A stretch of 64,000 bases of DNA from Levilactobacillus lindianensis (lineage in GTDB: Bacteria; Bacillota; Bacilli; Lactobacillales; Lactobacillaceae). Below, one piece after another: positions 26,887-35,421 of this stretch. The notes under the pieces are model-generated. The model saw only the letters and a list, made by a program, of their open reading frames with translations, was not told where the DNA came from and searched no databases. Positions within the stretch are counted from its first letter, which is position 1. Every line of letters starts with the position of its first letter. The position numbers and the translations under genes were made by a program. Location: NCBI RefSeq assembly GCF_003946095.1, contig NZ_RHOD01000010.1, forward strand, positions 1-64,000, given 5' to 3'.

Positions 26887-28344
26887 ATGGCGTTTGAAGG
26901 ATTAACTGAACGACTGCAAAACGCAATGCGCAAGCTTCGGGGCAAGGGTAAGGTCTCCGAGAGTGATTTACGAGAAACAATGCGAGAAATTCGGCTCGCT
27001 TTATTGGAAGCCGACGTTAACTTTACGGTAGTTAAGGACTTCGTTAAGCAAGTCCGTGACAGAGCCATGGGTGCCGACGTTCTCGAAGGGTTAAACCCTG
27101 CCCAACAAATCGTTAAGATTGTTGACGAAGAACTGACGAAAACTATGGGGGACGAAGCCGTCCCACTGAACAAGTCCGAGAAGATTCCAACGATTATCAT
27201 GATGGTTGGGCTTCAAGGGGCCGGGAAAACGACCACGGCCGGCAAGCTAGCCCTGAAACTCAAAAATGAAGAAAACGCTCGACCATTAATGATTGCCGCC
27301 GACGTTTACCGGCCAGCCGCCATCGACCAATTGGTCCAGGTCGCTGCCGGTATTGACGTGCCCGTCTTTGAACTAGGGACAGACGTGAACCCAGTCGAAA
27401 TCGTTCGGCAAGGGTTAGCTAAGGCCCAAGAAGATCACAATGACTACGTGATCATTGATACCGCCGGTCGTTTGCAGATCGACGAACAACTCATGAACGA
27501 GTTGGCAGAGATCAAGGATCTCGCGCATCCCGACGAAATCCTCCTGACGGTTGATGCGATGACGGGGCAAAACGCCGTTGCCACGGCTGAAGGTTTCAAT
27601 GACAAGCTCGATGTTACTGGGGTTGTGCTCACCAAGTTAGATGGGGACACCCGTGGTGGGGCTGCCCTTTCAATTCGCGCCGTCACGGGCAAGCCAATCA
27701 AGTTCATTGGGCAAGGGGAAAAGATGACCGCGCTGGACATCTTCCACCCAGACCGAATGGCTTCTCGTATTCTGGGCATGGGGGACATGCTGTCCCTGAT
27801 CGAAAAGACCCAGAAGGAATACGATGCCAAGCAGGCTGAGGAGTTAACCACCAAGATTCAGGAAAACTCCTTTGATTTCAATGATTTCTTGGATCAGATC
27901 GAACAGATCCAGAAAATGGGGCCCATGGAGGACCTGATGAAGATGATTCCGGGGATGGCTAATAACCCCGCTATGAAGAATGTTCAGATGGATCCTAAGG
28001 ACATGGCACACTTGAAGGCCGTAGTCTACTCGATGACGCCGCAAGAGCGGACGAATCCTGACCTGTTGAACCCTTCCCGTCGCCGCCGGATTGCAGGTGG
28101 TGCTGGTCGGCCGATTCATGAAGTGAACCGGATGATTAAGCAGTTTAACCAAATGAAAAAAATGATGAATCAAATGTCGAAGGGAAACATGTCTGGCATG
28201 GAGCAACTCATGGGCAACTCAGGAATGGGCGGTGGCATGGGTGGTGGCATCGGTGGCCGGATGCAAAAGATGGCCATGAACCGCATGACACGGCAAATGA
28301 AGAAGAATAAACGTAAGCGACTGAAGCGTAAGAAGCGGAAGTAA
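26887..28344 (+). CDS. ffh: Signal recognition particle protein Ffh
   Basis: The SRP GTPase that binds signal peptides of nascent membrane proteins and hands ribosomes to FtsY. The N-G domain has GLQGAGKTTTAGK, DTAGRLQID, TKLDGDTRGG and GQGEKMTALD. The Met-rich M domain (about 300-445) binds the signal sequence and SRP RNA. A Gly/Met-rich and then strongly basic tail closes the protein. ATG 26887 gives the family start MAFEGLTERLQ and 485 residues, and AGGTGG lies upstream of it; a GTG at 26875 overlaps that site. The SRP RNA gene is not in the window. Confidence 0.96.
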   Translation: MAFEGLTERLQNAMRKLRGKGKVSESDLRETMREIRLALLEADVNFTVVKDFVKQVRDRAMGADVLEGLNPAQQIVKIVDEELTKTMGDEAVPLNKSEKIPTIIMMVGLQGAGKTTTAGKLALKLKNEENARPLMIAADVYRPAAIDQLVQVAAGIDVPVFELGTDVNPVEIVRQGLAKAQEDHNDYVIIDTAGRLQIDEQLMNELAEIKDLAHPDEILLTVDAMTGQNAVATAEGFNDKLDVTGVVLTKLDGDTRGGAALSIRAVTGKPIKFIGQGEKMTALDIFHPDRMASRILGMGDMLSLIEKTQKEYDAKQAEELTTKIQENSFDFNDFLDQIEQIQKMGPMEDLMKMIPGMANNPAMKNVQMDPKDMAHLKAVVYSMTPQERTNPDLLNPSRRRRIAGGAGRPIHEVNRMIKQFNQMKKMMNQMSKGNMSGMEQLMGNSGMGGGMGGGIGGRMQKMAMNRMTRQMKKNKRKRLKRKKRK

Positions 28345-28359
28345 GCTTTGACTGATCCT

Positions 28360-28404
28360 AAGGTCTAGAGGTGGCAATCTATTTGTTGACTCTGGGCCTT
28401 TTTT
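28360..28404 (+). terminator. Terminator after ffh
   Basis: AAGGTCTAGAG (28360-28370) pairs over eleven positions with CTCTGGGCCTT (28390-28400) and leads into T residues. Confidence 0.75.
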
Positions 28405-28455
28405 CTAAATTTGGATGGTCACTTTTGGTTAATCTCAGACAGTAAGGAGAGCGTG

Positions 28456-28758
28456 ATGCATATGACACAGGTAAAGGTCATTAATCCGGCGATAGCGGGT
28501 CGTTACCAATTCACAACGGCTACGGGGTCACAGTATGAAATTGTTCTCGATGGTGCCAACAAGACGTTGGTGCGTCGGCCCAGGACGCCAGAAGGAAACT
28601 TGCGGCGAGACAACCAGCCGATCAAGATTCTCGACCTGGTGAATGCGCAGGTGGGCCAGAGCGCTCAGATCCTCTTAGAACCTTTGGGATCCAGTGACCA
28701 TACCATGCGAATCACGAGTCACGTGGTGGCAATTGATTATCGCCCACTGTCTGAATAA
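28456..28758 (+). CDS. Hypothetical protein, about 100 residues
   Basis: A soluble, probably beta-rich protein beginning MHMTQVKVINPAIAGRYQF. AAGGAG lies six bases before ATG 28456; ATG 28462 is an alternative. Pattern features are a run of basic residues (LVRRPRTPEGNLRRD) in the middle and alternating hydrophobic strands at the end. I do not recognise the family. It is alone between the ffh terminator and the riboswitch of the next gene. Confidence 0.6.
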   Translation: MHMTQVKVINPAIAGRYQFTTATGSQYEIVLDGANKTLVRRPRTPEGNLRRDNQPIKILDLVNAQVGQSAQILLEPLGSSDHTMRITSHVVAIDYRPLSE

Positions 28759-28840
28759 CCCGATAGTTTGAGTGAATTACCATCGCAACAATGATTGGAC
28801 TCAGCTTACTGATACTATTAATAATTTAAGGGCTTTTGGG

Positions 28841-28869
28841 TAGACGCGGCGAAATCATTCCGGTATACT
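28841..28869 (+). promoter_or_regulatory. Promoter of the riboswitch-ATPase unit
   Basis: TAGACG (28841-28846), a 17-base spacer and TATACT (28864-28869) lie directly upstream of the riboswitch, so the transcript would begin near 28876. Confidence 0.65.
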
Positions 28870-28882
28870 GTTCCTACAAGCA

Positions 28883-29005
28883 ACCATAAGGGAGTAACTA
28901 GCAGTGCAACTCTGCGGCAATACCCGTCAGCAAGATTTCTTTGGAATTGACTGTTTGTCAGTCGGTTGCCAATCCGGGATTGCCTTAAATAGTGAGACTT
29001 ATGTG
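28883..29005 (+). ncRNA. yybP-ykoY (Mn2+) riboswitch aptamer
   Basis: The closing stem P1 pairs CATAAG (28885-28890) with CTTATG (28998-29003). The two conserved metal-site loops are visible as AAGGGAGTAAC after the 5' strand and AGTGAGACTT before the 3' strand, close to the family consensus. A GCAG/CTGC hairpin (28901-28915) and a long arm GGCAAT-CCCG (28916-28926) with CGGGATTGCC (28975-28984) complete the fold. The family senses Mn2+ and commonly controls Mn2+ exporters or P-type ATPases, as for yoaB in Lactococcus. Confidence 0.88.
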
Positions 29006-29048
29006 TGTTCACAAACTTATTTGTGTGCACGCGTGAGTCTCTTTTTTT
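28994..29048 (+). terminator. Riboswitch expression platform: intrinsic terminator
   Basis: GAGACT plus TATGTGTG pairs with CACGCGTG plus AGTCTC, with an inner CACAAA/TTTGTG stem, about 20 pairs in all, followed by seven T residues. Its 5' arm takes up the P1 3' strand (CTTATG) and the metal-site loop. Metal binding should therefore prevent terminator formation and switch the ATPase gene on. Confidence 0.88.
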
Positions 29049-29103
29049 ACCCCTTAAATGGGATAAAGATGGGCTGACGAGCACACCTCAGGAGGAATTG
29101 GCA

Positions 29104-31752
29104 ATGGCCAAAATACCGTTATATCAAGAATCAAAAGATACCCTGTATCAGCGACTTCAGACAAGTGATCAGGGGCTGAGTAGCGCAACCGCCAGTGAGC
29201 GACTCGCAACCAATGGCCACAATGCGCTGAACCAACAGAAGACCTCGTCCCTATTACAGAAGTTTATCGCCCAGTTTAGGGATTTCATGATTATCGTCCT
29301 GCTAGTAGCGGCCCTGATTGCCGGGTTGACCGGAGAAGTTGTGGATGCCGTGATTATCCTGATCGTGGTCGTGTTAAACGCTATCTTCGGGGTCTTCCAG
29401 GAGGCTAAGGCCGAAGAAGCCATCAACGCGCTAAAGGAAATGTCGGCACCTAATGCCACGATTCGTCGAGACGGTCAGGTAATGACCGTTAAGTCTGACG
29501 AGCTGGTGGTGGGGGACATCGTGTTGTTAGAAGCTGGGGACATTATCCCCGCTGACTTGCGGCTCCTCGACGTGGCTTCCCTCAAGGTTGAGGAATCCGC
29601 ACTGACCGGTGAATCGGTTCCCGTTGAAAAGGCCGCGGCCGTGTTGACCGGCGACGACTTACCGATTGGTGATCGCCACAACATGGCGTTCATGAATTCC
29701 AATGTGACCTATGGCCGCGCAACCGGGGTGGTTGTGGCCACGGGGATGCAGACGGAAGTGGGTCGGATCGCCGGCATGATTGAAGCTGCCGACGAGACTA
29801 CTACGCCATTACAAGCTAATTTGACGCAACTTGGAAAGTCCTTAACGATTCTAATCCTCGTGATCGCCGCTATTGTCTTTGGGATGGGTATGTGGCGTCA
29901 GGCCGAGAGTCTGATTGACATGTTGTTGACAGCCATCTCCTTAGCCGTTGCGGCCATTCCAGAAGGGTTACCGGCCATCGTCACGATTACTTTGGCCTTA
30001 GGAACCCAGCGGATGGCCAAACGTCACGCCATTGTCCGCAAGTTACCGGCTGTGGAAACGTTGGGCAGTACCGATATTATTGCCTCGGATAAGACCGGGA
30101 CGCTGACGCAAAACAAGATGACTGTTGAGAAGGTTTATGAAGACTTAAACCTCGTTGATGCCCACAAGGTTGATTTTGACCGCGAGAATCGCTTGGCCCA
30201 GGTCATGATTCTTAGTAATGATACCAAGGTTACCGCCGATGGTTTGGCTGGTGATCCGACAGAAACGGCTTTAGTCCAGTATCAGATGGACCGAAACTAC
30301 CCAGTGAGTCAGGTATTGAGTGCCATGCCCCGAGTTGCTGAAATTCCCTTCGATTCCGAACGAAAATTGATGTCAACGGTCCATCCTTTGACCGATGGTC
30401 GGTTCCTGATTGCCGTGAAGGGCGCACCGGATGAACTGCTGAAACGCGTGACACAGTTGGCGAAGAGCGGTGATGTGTCACCGCTAACCGAGGCCGACCG
30501 GCAACAAATCTTAGAGACCAACCATGATATGGCCACTCAGGCGCTTCGTGTCTTGGCCTTTGCCTATCGGATTGTCGATCAGGTGCCAACAGATCTGACC
30601 AGCGAAAACGTGGAAAATGACTTGATCCTTGCTGGGATGGTCGGCATGATTGATCCCGAACGGCCAGAGGTGGCCCAAGCCGTGGCGGATGCCAAGGCGG
30701 CAGGGATTCGCCCGATGATGATTACTGGAGACCACCGCGACACGGCGGCCGCAATTGCCGTGCGACTGGGGATCATTGATGCCGGCGAGACCGACGCCGT
30801 AATTACCGGAGCCGAACTCGATGCGATGGATGATGCTACCTTTGCCAAAAAGGTTAGTGATTACGCAGTCTACGCGCGAGTTGCTCCCGAGCACAAGGTT
30901 CGTATCGTGAAGGCTTGGCAGAAACGCGGTAAGGTCGTAGCCATGACCGGTGATGGGGTCAACGACGCACCAGCGTTGAAGGCTGCCGACATCGGAATTG
31001 GAATGGGAATCACCGGGACCGAAGTTTCCAAAGGGGCCAGTGACATGGTCCTTGCCGACGATAATTTCTCCACTATTGTGGTGGCGGTTGAAGAGGGACG
31101 GAAGGTCTTCGCTAACATTCAAAAGGCCATCCAGTACTTGTTATCCGCCAATCTGGGGGAAGTCCTGACGCTCTTCATGATGACCATGTTAGGCTGGCAA
31201 ATTCTGGCACCGGTGCATATTCTGTGGATTAATCTGGTGACCGACACGTTACCAGCAATTGCCTTGGGAATTGAACCGATGGAAAAGAACATTATGAAAC
31301 AGAAGCCACGCGGGCGGAAGTCGAACTTCTTCTCCGGTGGTGTGCTGGGAGGAATCATTTACCAGGGACTGCTTGAAGGTGGTATTACACTGTTTGTCTA
31401 CTGGCTGGCAATTACCTACCCGGTTCACCAAGCCACACAACTGGCTCACGCCGATGCCTTAACCATGGCCTTTGCCACGCTGGGACTGATTCAGCTGTTC
31501 CATGCCTTTAACTCCAAGTCGATTCACGGGTCCATCTTCTCGGTTGGTTTGTTTAAGAACAAATTCTTCAACGGAGCGATCGTGATTGCCTTCGCGTTAC
31601 TGGCCATGACCATCCTGGTTCCCGGACTTAACAGCATGTTCCACGTGGCTCATCTGGATCTCTTCCAGTGGGCGATCGTTTTGGCAGCGTCCTTCATGAT
31701 GGTTGTGATTGTGGAAATTGTTAAATTCTTCCAGCGTCGCGTGGTAAAATAA
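29104..31752 (+). CDS. P2-type cation-transporting ATPase (Ca2+/Mn2+ export)
   Basis: An 882-residue membrane pump of the SERCA/PMR1 type with about ten membrane helices. It carries TGES in the actuator domain, PEGLP in helix M4, the phosphorylated Asp329 in SDKTGTLT, KGAPDELL for nucleotide binding, TGDGVNDAPAL and the M6 segment NLVTDTLP with Asn and Asp ligands. Annotation by homology would say calcium ATPase; the Mn2+ riboswitch directly upstream argues that Mn2+ efflux is at least one role. ATG 29104 follows AGGAGG; the frame extends upstream into the riboswitch, which is non-coding. Lactobacilli accumulate high Mn2+, so a controlled exit route makes sense. Confidence 0.92.
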   Translation: MAKIPLYQESKDTLYQRLQTSDQGLSSATASERLATNGHNALNQQKTSSLLQKFIAQFRDFMIIVLLVAALIAGLTGEVVDAVIILIVVVLNAIFGVFQEAKAEEAINALKEMSAPNATIRRDGQVMTVKSDELVVGDIVLLEAGDIIPADLRLLDVASLKVEESALTGESVPVEKAAAVLTGDDLPIGDRHNMAFMNSNVTYGRATGVVVATGMQTEVGRIAGMIEAADETTTPLQANLTQLGKSLTILILVIAAIVFGMGMWRQAESLIDMLLTAISLAVAAIPEGLPAIVTITLALGTQRMAKRHAIVRKLPAVETLGSTDIIASDKTGTLTQNKMTVEKVYEDLNLVDAHKVDFDRENRLAQVMILSNDTKVTADGLAGDPTETALVQYQMDRNYPVSQVLSAMPRVAEIPFDSERKLMSTVHPLTDGRFLIAVKGAPDELLKRVTQLAKSGDVSPLTEADRQQILETNHDMATQALRVLAFAYRIVDQVPTDLTSENVENDLILAGMVGMIDPERPEVAQAVADAKAAGIRPMMITGDHRDTAAAIAVRLGIIDAGETDAVITGAELDAMDDATFAKKVSDYAVYARVAPEHKVRIVKAWQKRGKVVAMTGDGVNDAPALKAADIGIGMGITGTEVSKGASDMVLADDNFSTIVVAVEEGRKVFANIQKAIQYLLSANLGEVLTLFMMTMLGWQILAPVHILWINLVTDTLPAIALGIEPMEKNIMKQKPRGRKSNFFSGGVLGGIIYQGLLEGGITLFVYWLAITYPVHQATQLAHADALTMAFATLGLIQLFHAFNSKSIHGSIFSVGLFKNKFFNGAIVIAFALLAMTILVPGLNSMFHVAHLDLFQWAIVLAASFMMVVIVEIVKFFQRRVVK

Positions 31753-31784
31753 GACGACGCGTTACAACTAAGTACAAATTAAAA

Positions 31785-31846
31785 AGGGGTTGCGCGTGAC
31801 TGCCGTTCTGAACCTGGAACGGGAGGCTCTGGCGCAACCTCTTTTA
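31785..31846 (+). terminator. Terminator after the cation ATPase
   Basis: AGGGGTTGCGC pairs over eleven positions with GCGCAACCTCT, with an inner CCGTTC/GAACGG hairpin, and runs into TTTT. The next gene begins only 18 bases later. Confidence 0.8.
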
Positions 31847-31863
31847 TATCTAAAGGAAATGGA

Positions 31864-33054
31864 GTGAGTCGCTTGGCCTTAACTTATCAAGCCTGTCTAC
31901 AAGCCGTCAACGTGGTCATTGCCAGTGGCAGTGTGCCCACGATTGTGGGGGAAGCCGGTATCGGGAAATCGGCTTTGGTCGCCGACTTGGCTCGGCAACG
32001 TGGGGCCAAGCTCTTCACGACCGTGGTTAGCCTGGTGGAAAAGGGAGATCTAGTGATTCCTGTGCCCCCACTGACCAGTGATTCTTTCGTTCAAACGGCG
32101 GATTATGGGTCACTGGCGGATGTTCAGTTCGGTTATTCGCATACGCTGGTGGCAATGATTCGTTATGCCCAGGACCATCCGCAACAGGAGATTATTTGGT
32201 TTCTAGATGAGTTCAATCGTGGGACTCAAGCCGTGCAGAGTGAGCTGATGAACCTGGTTTTGCAACGCCAAATTAATACGCTTAAATTACCGCAGCAGGT
32301 TCACCTGGTGTTGGCCGAAAATCCGGATGCCACCATGGCGGGATTTGAACAGAGTCACTACGGCGTGACGCCCGGAGACGCGGCCATTGCCGATCGGACG
32401 ACTCGGCTGATCTTGACGGCCGATAGTGACAGTTGGCTAGATTGGGCGACAACGAGGGTTGCCGGTGAACCCCGTTTGACACCACTGGTCACGGACTACG
32501 TGGCTGAGAACCCCGCTGATTTGCACCTGGTGGCGCAAGGCACAGCAATGGCTGACGCAGACCTGCAACCAACGCCACGGGCCTGGGAACGGGTCTCAGA
32601 CGCCTTACGTGAGATGGATCGTCAGCAGCTGCTGGGCCAAACGGCTATTCTGGCCGCCATCCTACAGGGAAACCTGGGAACCACGGTCGGGACCACCTTT
32701 GCGAGCTACGTGCAGAAACGACGACCAGGTTTAACGGTAGAGGAGGCCTATACGGCGGCCAATGCGACGACGATCTTTGCCGATTTGACGCCAGCCCAAC
32801 AGCAGCAGATTCTGCGGCAGTGCCTGAATGAGTTGGCGGCCTGGCCACTGACGCAGGATGCGAATGCCCATCGGTTTGTGACGTTGCTGCAACTTTGTCC
32901 GGCCGATGCCCAGTATGCGGTGGCTCGAGACATGGCAGGAATTGCCGATCTGTTTGAAAGCCTAGCCGATCGGACGGCGAATGAACCCGGTGTTGCCGAA
33001 CTCTATCAAGCATTGACAACGATTGGCCAACGTGGGAGTCAGATTGAGGTGTAA
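31864..33054 (+). CDS. MoxR-like AAA+ ATPase
   Basis: A 396-residue AAA+ ATPase of the MoxR type. Walker A GEAGIGKS is at residues 29-36 and Walker B WFLDEF at about 112-117; a sensor-like LVLAENPD follows. The C-terminal third is helical and unassigned. It is four bases from a VWA-domain gene, the standard MoxR-VWA pairing in which the ATPase acts as a chaperone or metal-insertion motor for a partner. The start is GTG 31864 with AAGGA seven bases upstream; a TTG at 31873 is possible. The client here is unknown. Confidence 0.82.
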   Translation: MSRLALTYQACLQAVNVVIASGSVPTIVGEAGIGKSALVADLARQRGAKLFTTVVSLVEKGDLVIPVPPLTSDSFVQTADYGSLADVQFGYSHTLVAMIRYAQDHPQQEIIWFLDEFNRGTQAVQSELMNLVLQRQINTLKLPQQVHLVLAENPDATMAGFEQSHYGVTPGDAAIADRTTRLILTADSDSWLDWATTRVAGEPRLTPLVTDYVAENPADLHLVAQGTAMADADLQPTPRAWERVSDALREMDRQQLLGQTAILAAILQGNLGTTVGTTFASYVQKRRPGLTVEEAYTAANATTIFADLTPAQQQQILRQCLNELAAWPLTQDANAHRFVTLLQLCPADAQYAVARDMAGIADLFESLADRTANEPGVAELYQALTTIGQRGSQIEV

Positions 33055-33057
33055 TAC

Positions 33058-34404
33058 ATGACGAGTCTTACGCACGATTTAAAACAATTAACAACCTTGG
33101 CTACGGGTGAACGAGTTCAGGCGACCCGACAGCTCTATCGCGAGGCCGTGATGGTGCTGTTACGAGATGATCCCTTCTACGGCCGAGTGTTAAGCCAACT
33201 TACGGTACAAGTGGGGACTGAGCGCGCACCGTTGGCCTTGTTGCCTACGGATCGTGAGTGGCAACTTCAGGTCAATCCAGCCGCACTCGTTAAACGTAAT
33301 TGGACCAGTGCGGAGTGGTTGGCGATGCTACGGCACACGGTGCTTCATCTGTTATGGCAACATCCTGACCGCTATGCCACGGCGCTCAAGACGCCAGCGC
33401 AGGCCGGGCTAGCGCGATGGGCGACCGATGCCGCCGTTAACGATTATTTGTCAGATTTGCCGGCCGGAGCGATCACCAGTCGAACCTTGGAACAGCTGTT
33501 GGGACAACCGGTGGCGGCTAAACAGGATTCGGCGGTGTATTTTCAACAGCTCAGAGAGTGGCAGGCCCAACAGTCCCCGACAGATCACACTCGTGAAACC
33601 GGTGGGCCACAACGGACTGGCGACCGCGTGACGCACGATCTGACGCCAGATCCGACCACTGAAACAGTCTTGGACGGCCACAATGCTTGGCAGTCGGGAT
33701 CAGTCACAACCCAGGCTGCCAGGGAACAGTGGCGCCAACAAGTCCTGGCCCAGACGGCCGAGAGTCTAACCGCTAAGCAACGTGGGACGCTTCCTGGGGC
33801 CGTACAAGCGGCGTTGACGCCAATCGTGGCTACGTCTCCACTAAATTGGCAAACCCTGCTTAAACGGGGCCTAGGACAGGTTCCTGCGGGACGGCAGGCG
33901 GCCTATGGTCGGTTCAATCGCCGCCAACCCGCTCGTATGGAGTTGCCGGGGCAAATAGTTGCGACCTGGCAACAGTTGTCGGTTTTTGTCGACGAGTCGG
34001 GCTCAATGGGTGATCGGGAGGTTGCCTATCTCCTGGGCCAATTGGCGGCGTTATTGGCCGTTTATCCGGCGCAGGTGACCGTCTATCCCTTCGATGCTGT
34101 CGTTCATCTCGATCAACGCTTTACGCTGGAGAGGCGTCCTCAGCACCTTGTACGAACGGGTGGCGGTGGAACGGCCTTTCAAGCCGTGTTGGATGGGTTG
34201 CCACGCCTACTGACAACGACTAGTGGTCAACTGGTCCTGATTCTCACGGATGGCTATGGCGAACAGCACTTGCGACCGACGCTCCCGGTGCCGATCATTT
34301 GGCTACTCACGAGTCCCACGGACCAATTTTCTGTTAAAAATCCACCAGGAACGGTCATCAGTCTGAGTGCTGATCCACAGTGGCAAGCCTTAAGGAGGTC
34401 GTAG
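33058..34404 (+). CDS. VWA-like protein with DUF2201-type N-terminal domain
   Basis: A 448-residue partner of the preceding ATPase. The N-terminal half resembles the DUF2201 putative metallopeptidase domain, with a cluster at H93, H97 and H102 (RHTVLHLLWQHPDRY) and TDAAVNDYL. The catalytic Glu of HExxH is absent (HTVLH), so peptidase activity is doubtful. A polar linker (about 165-225) leads to a C-terminal von Willebrand A domain whose metal site residues D312, S314, S316 (DESGS), T372 and D398 can all be seen. No signal peptide or membrane segment is apparent, so it is cytosolic. Confidence 0.82.
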   Translation: MTSLTHDLKQLTTLATGERVQATRQLYREAVMVLLRDDPFYGRVLSQLTVQVGTERAPLALLPTDREWQLQVNPAALVKRNWTSAEWLAMLRHTVLHLLWQHPDRYATALKTPAQAGLARWATDAAVNDYLSDLPAGAITSRTLEQLLGQPVAAKQDSAVYFQQLREWQAQQSPTDHTRETGGPQRTGDRVTHDLTPDPTTETVLDGHNAWQSGSVTTQAAREQWRQQVLAQTAESLTAKQRGTLPGAVQAALTPIVATSPLNWQTLLKRGLGQVPAGRQAAYGRFNRRQPARMELPGQIVATWQQLSVFVDESGSMGDREVAYLLGQLAALLAVYPAQVTVYPFDAVVHLDQRFTLERRPQHLVRTGGGGTAFQAVLDGLPRLLTTTSGQLVLILTDGYGEQHLRPTLPVPIIWLLTSPTDQFSVKNPPGTVISLSADPQWQALRRS

Positions 34405-34406
34405 CC

Positions 34407-34703
34407 ATGACAACTCAATTATCGGGTAAGGAATTACGTGCTTTGATTAATCAAACGGTGTGGTTTAAAAACGCCCGTGCCATTCTCGCCGACGAGTGGG
34501 GTGCTCGGGCGCAGGAAAATCCACTCTTTCAGGCGCCCGTTACGGTAGCCGACTTACAATTTGCCCGTGACCTGAGTCAGGCCGGGCTGTTCAAGAGCCG
34601 ACTGGACTTCAGGGACTACGGTGCAGTTCAGCGGTGGATCGCCGCCAATCGGTCCTATTTAACCCCGGACGATCGGGCCTGGTTACAACGCCCATTTGAA
34701 TAA
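34407..34703 (+). CDS. Small unknown protein of the MoxR-VWA unit
   Basis: A 98-residue, mostly helical and aromatic-rich protein (MTTQLSGKELRALINQ at the start, DDRAWLQRPFE at the end). ATG 34407 is chosen because AAGGAGG lies eight bases upstream, inside the end of the VWA gene. Two bases separate it from the VWA stop, so the three genes form one operon. No family is recognised. It could be an adaptor or client of the ATPase; that is inference from position only. Confidence 0.7.
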   Translation: MTTQLSGKELRALINQTVWFKNARAILADEWGARAQENPLFQAPVTVADLQFARDLSQAGLFKSRLDFRDYGAVQRWIAANRSYLTPDDRAWLQRPFE

Positions 34704-34727
34704 ATTGCAGGTGTAAAGAAAAAACCC

Positions 34728-34756
34728 TTTACATCACATTGAGAAACTGGTATATT
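34728..34756 (+). promoter_or_regulatory. Promoter of rpsP-khpA
   Basis: TTTACA (34728-34733), a 17-base spacer and TATATT (34751-34756) form a strong sigma-A promoter. The -35 is the right arm of an inverted repeat TGTAAAG...CTTTACA that begins about 16 bases upstream; this may be chance. Confidence 0.8.
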
Positions 34757-34790
34757 ATTACACGTTGAAAGAAATACAGGAGGTGTCTAC

Positions 34791-35066
34791 ATGTCAGTAA
34801 AGATTCGTTTAAAGCGGATGGGTTCAAAGAAGCGCCCATTCTACCGAATTGTGGTTGCCGATTCACGGAGCCCTCGTGATGGTCGTTTCATCGAACAAGT
34901 TGGTACTTACAATCCAGTTACCCAACCTGCCCAAATCACGTTAGAAGAAGAATCTATCTTGAACTGGTTGAACAATGGTGCTCAACCTTCAGATACGGTT
35001 AAGAACTTGCTTTCTAACGCCGGGATCATGAAGCAATACCACGAAGCTAAATACACTAAAAAGTAG
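34791..35066 (+). CDS. rpsP: 30S ribosomal protein S16
   Basis: A 91-residue small-subunit protein with the family pattern [22 protein letters not shown] and the GTYNP motif. AGGAGGTG lies before the ATG and codon use is strongly biased. It is followed by khpA after nine bases, then after a terminator by rimM-trmD-rplS, the classical Firmicute order. Confidence 0.97.
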   Translation: MSVKIRLKRMGSKKRPFYRIVVADSRSPRDGRFIEQVGTYNPVTQPAQITLEEESILNWLNNGAQPSDTVKNLLSNAGIMKQYHEAKYTKK

Positions 35067-35075
35067 TGATTAGCC

Positions 35076-35336
35076 ATGACCGATTTTAAGGCATTAATTC
35101 TAGCAATTGTTAGCCCACTCGTGGAACATCCCGAAGCTCTGGTGGTTACACCTCAGGAGACGGAGCGTTTCTACGAATATCGGTTAACCGTGCATCCGGA
35201 CGATATCGGCCGGGTGATCGGTAAACAAGGCCGCGTGGCGCAGGCGATTCGTACGATCGTCTATAGCGTTCGCGTTCAAGGCAATAAACGGGTTCGACTC
35301 ATCATTGATGACCGCCCGACAAAGACTCTCGAGTGA
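35076..35336 (+). CDS. khpA: KH-domain RNA-binding protein KhpA
   Basis: An 86-residue single KH domain with the RNA-binding GxxG loop in DDIGRVIGKQGRVAQAIRT. In pneumococci and lactobacilli KhpA pairs with KhpB (Jag/EloR) and affects cell elongation and small RNA binding. It is linked to rpsP as in other Firmicutes. A terminator overlaps its stop codon. The ribosome binding site is weak, so translation may depend on rpsP. Confidence 0.93.
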   Translation: MTDFKALILAIVSPLVEHPEALVVTPQETERFYEYRLTVHPDDIGRVIGKQGRVAQAIRTIVYSVRVQGNKRVRLIIDDRPTKTLE

Positions 35337-35363
35337 GGCGGTAACGTTTCCTCGAGTTTTTTT
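35328..35363 (+). terminator. Terminator overlapping the khpA stop
   Basis: Two copies of the self-complementary CTCGAG (35328-35333 and 35351-35356) form a stem and are followed by seven T residues. An alternative GAGG/CCTC pairing is also possible. It splits rpsP-khpA from rimM-trmD. Confidence 0.75.
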
Positions 35364-35421
35364 GTTCTCATAAATAAGTAAATAATACAAAATTAATTTA
35401 AAACGAATGGAGGCGGGTCAG

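Noticed and set aside
29005..29103. N-terminal extension of the cation ATPase starting at 29005
   Set aside because: The extra codons lie in the riboswitch and its terminator; ATG 29104 has its own AGGAGG site.
31864..34703. MoxR-VWA module as a phage defence system
   Set aside because: Some defence systems use MoxR and VWA proteins, but here there is no nuclease, helicase or toxin gene beside them and no mobile element; the reading cannot be supported.
34712..34733. TGTAAAG...CTTTACA repeat before rpsP as an operator
   Set aside because: It is short, A/T-rich and its right arm is simply the -35 hexamer; chance is the simpler explanation.
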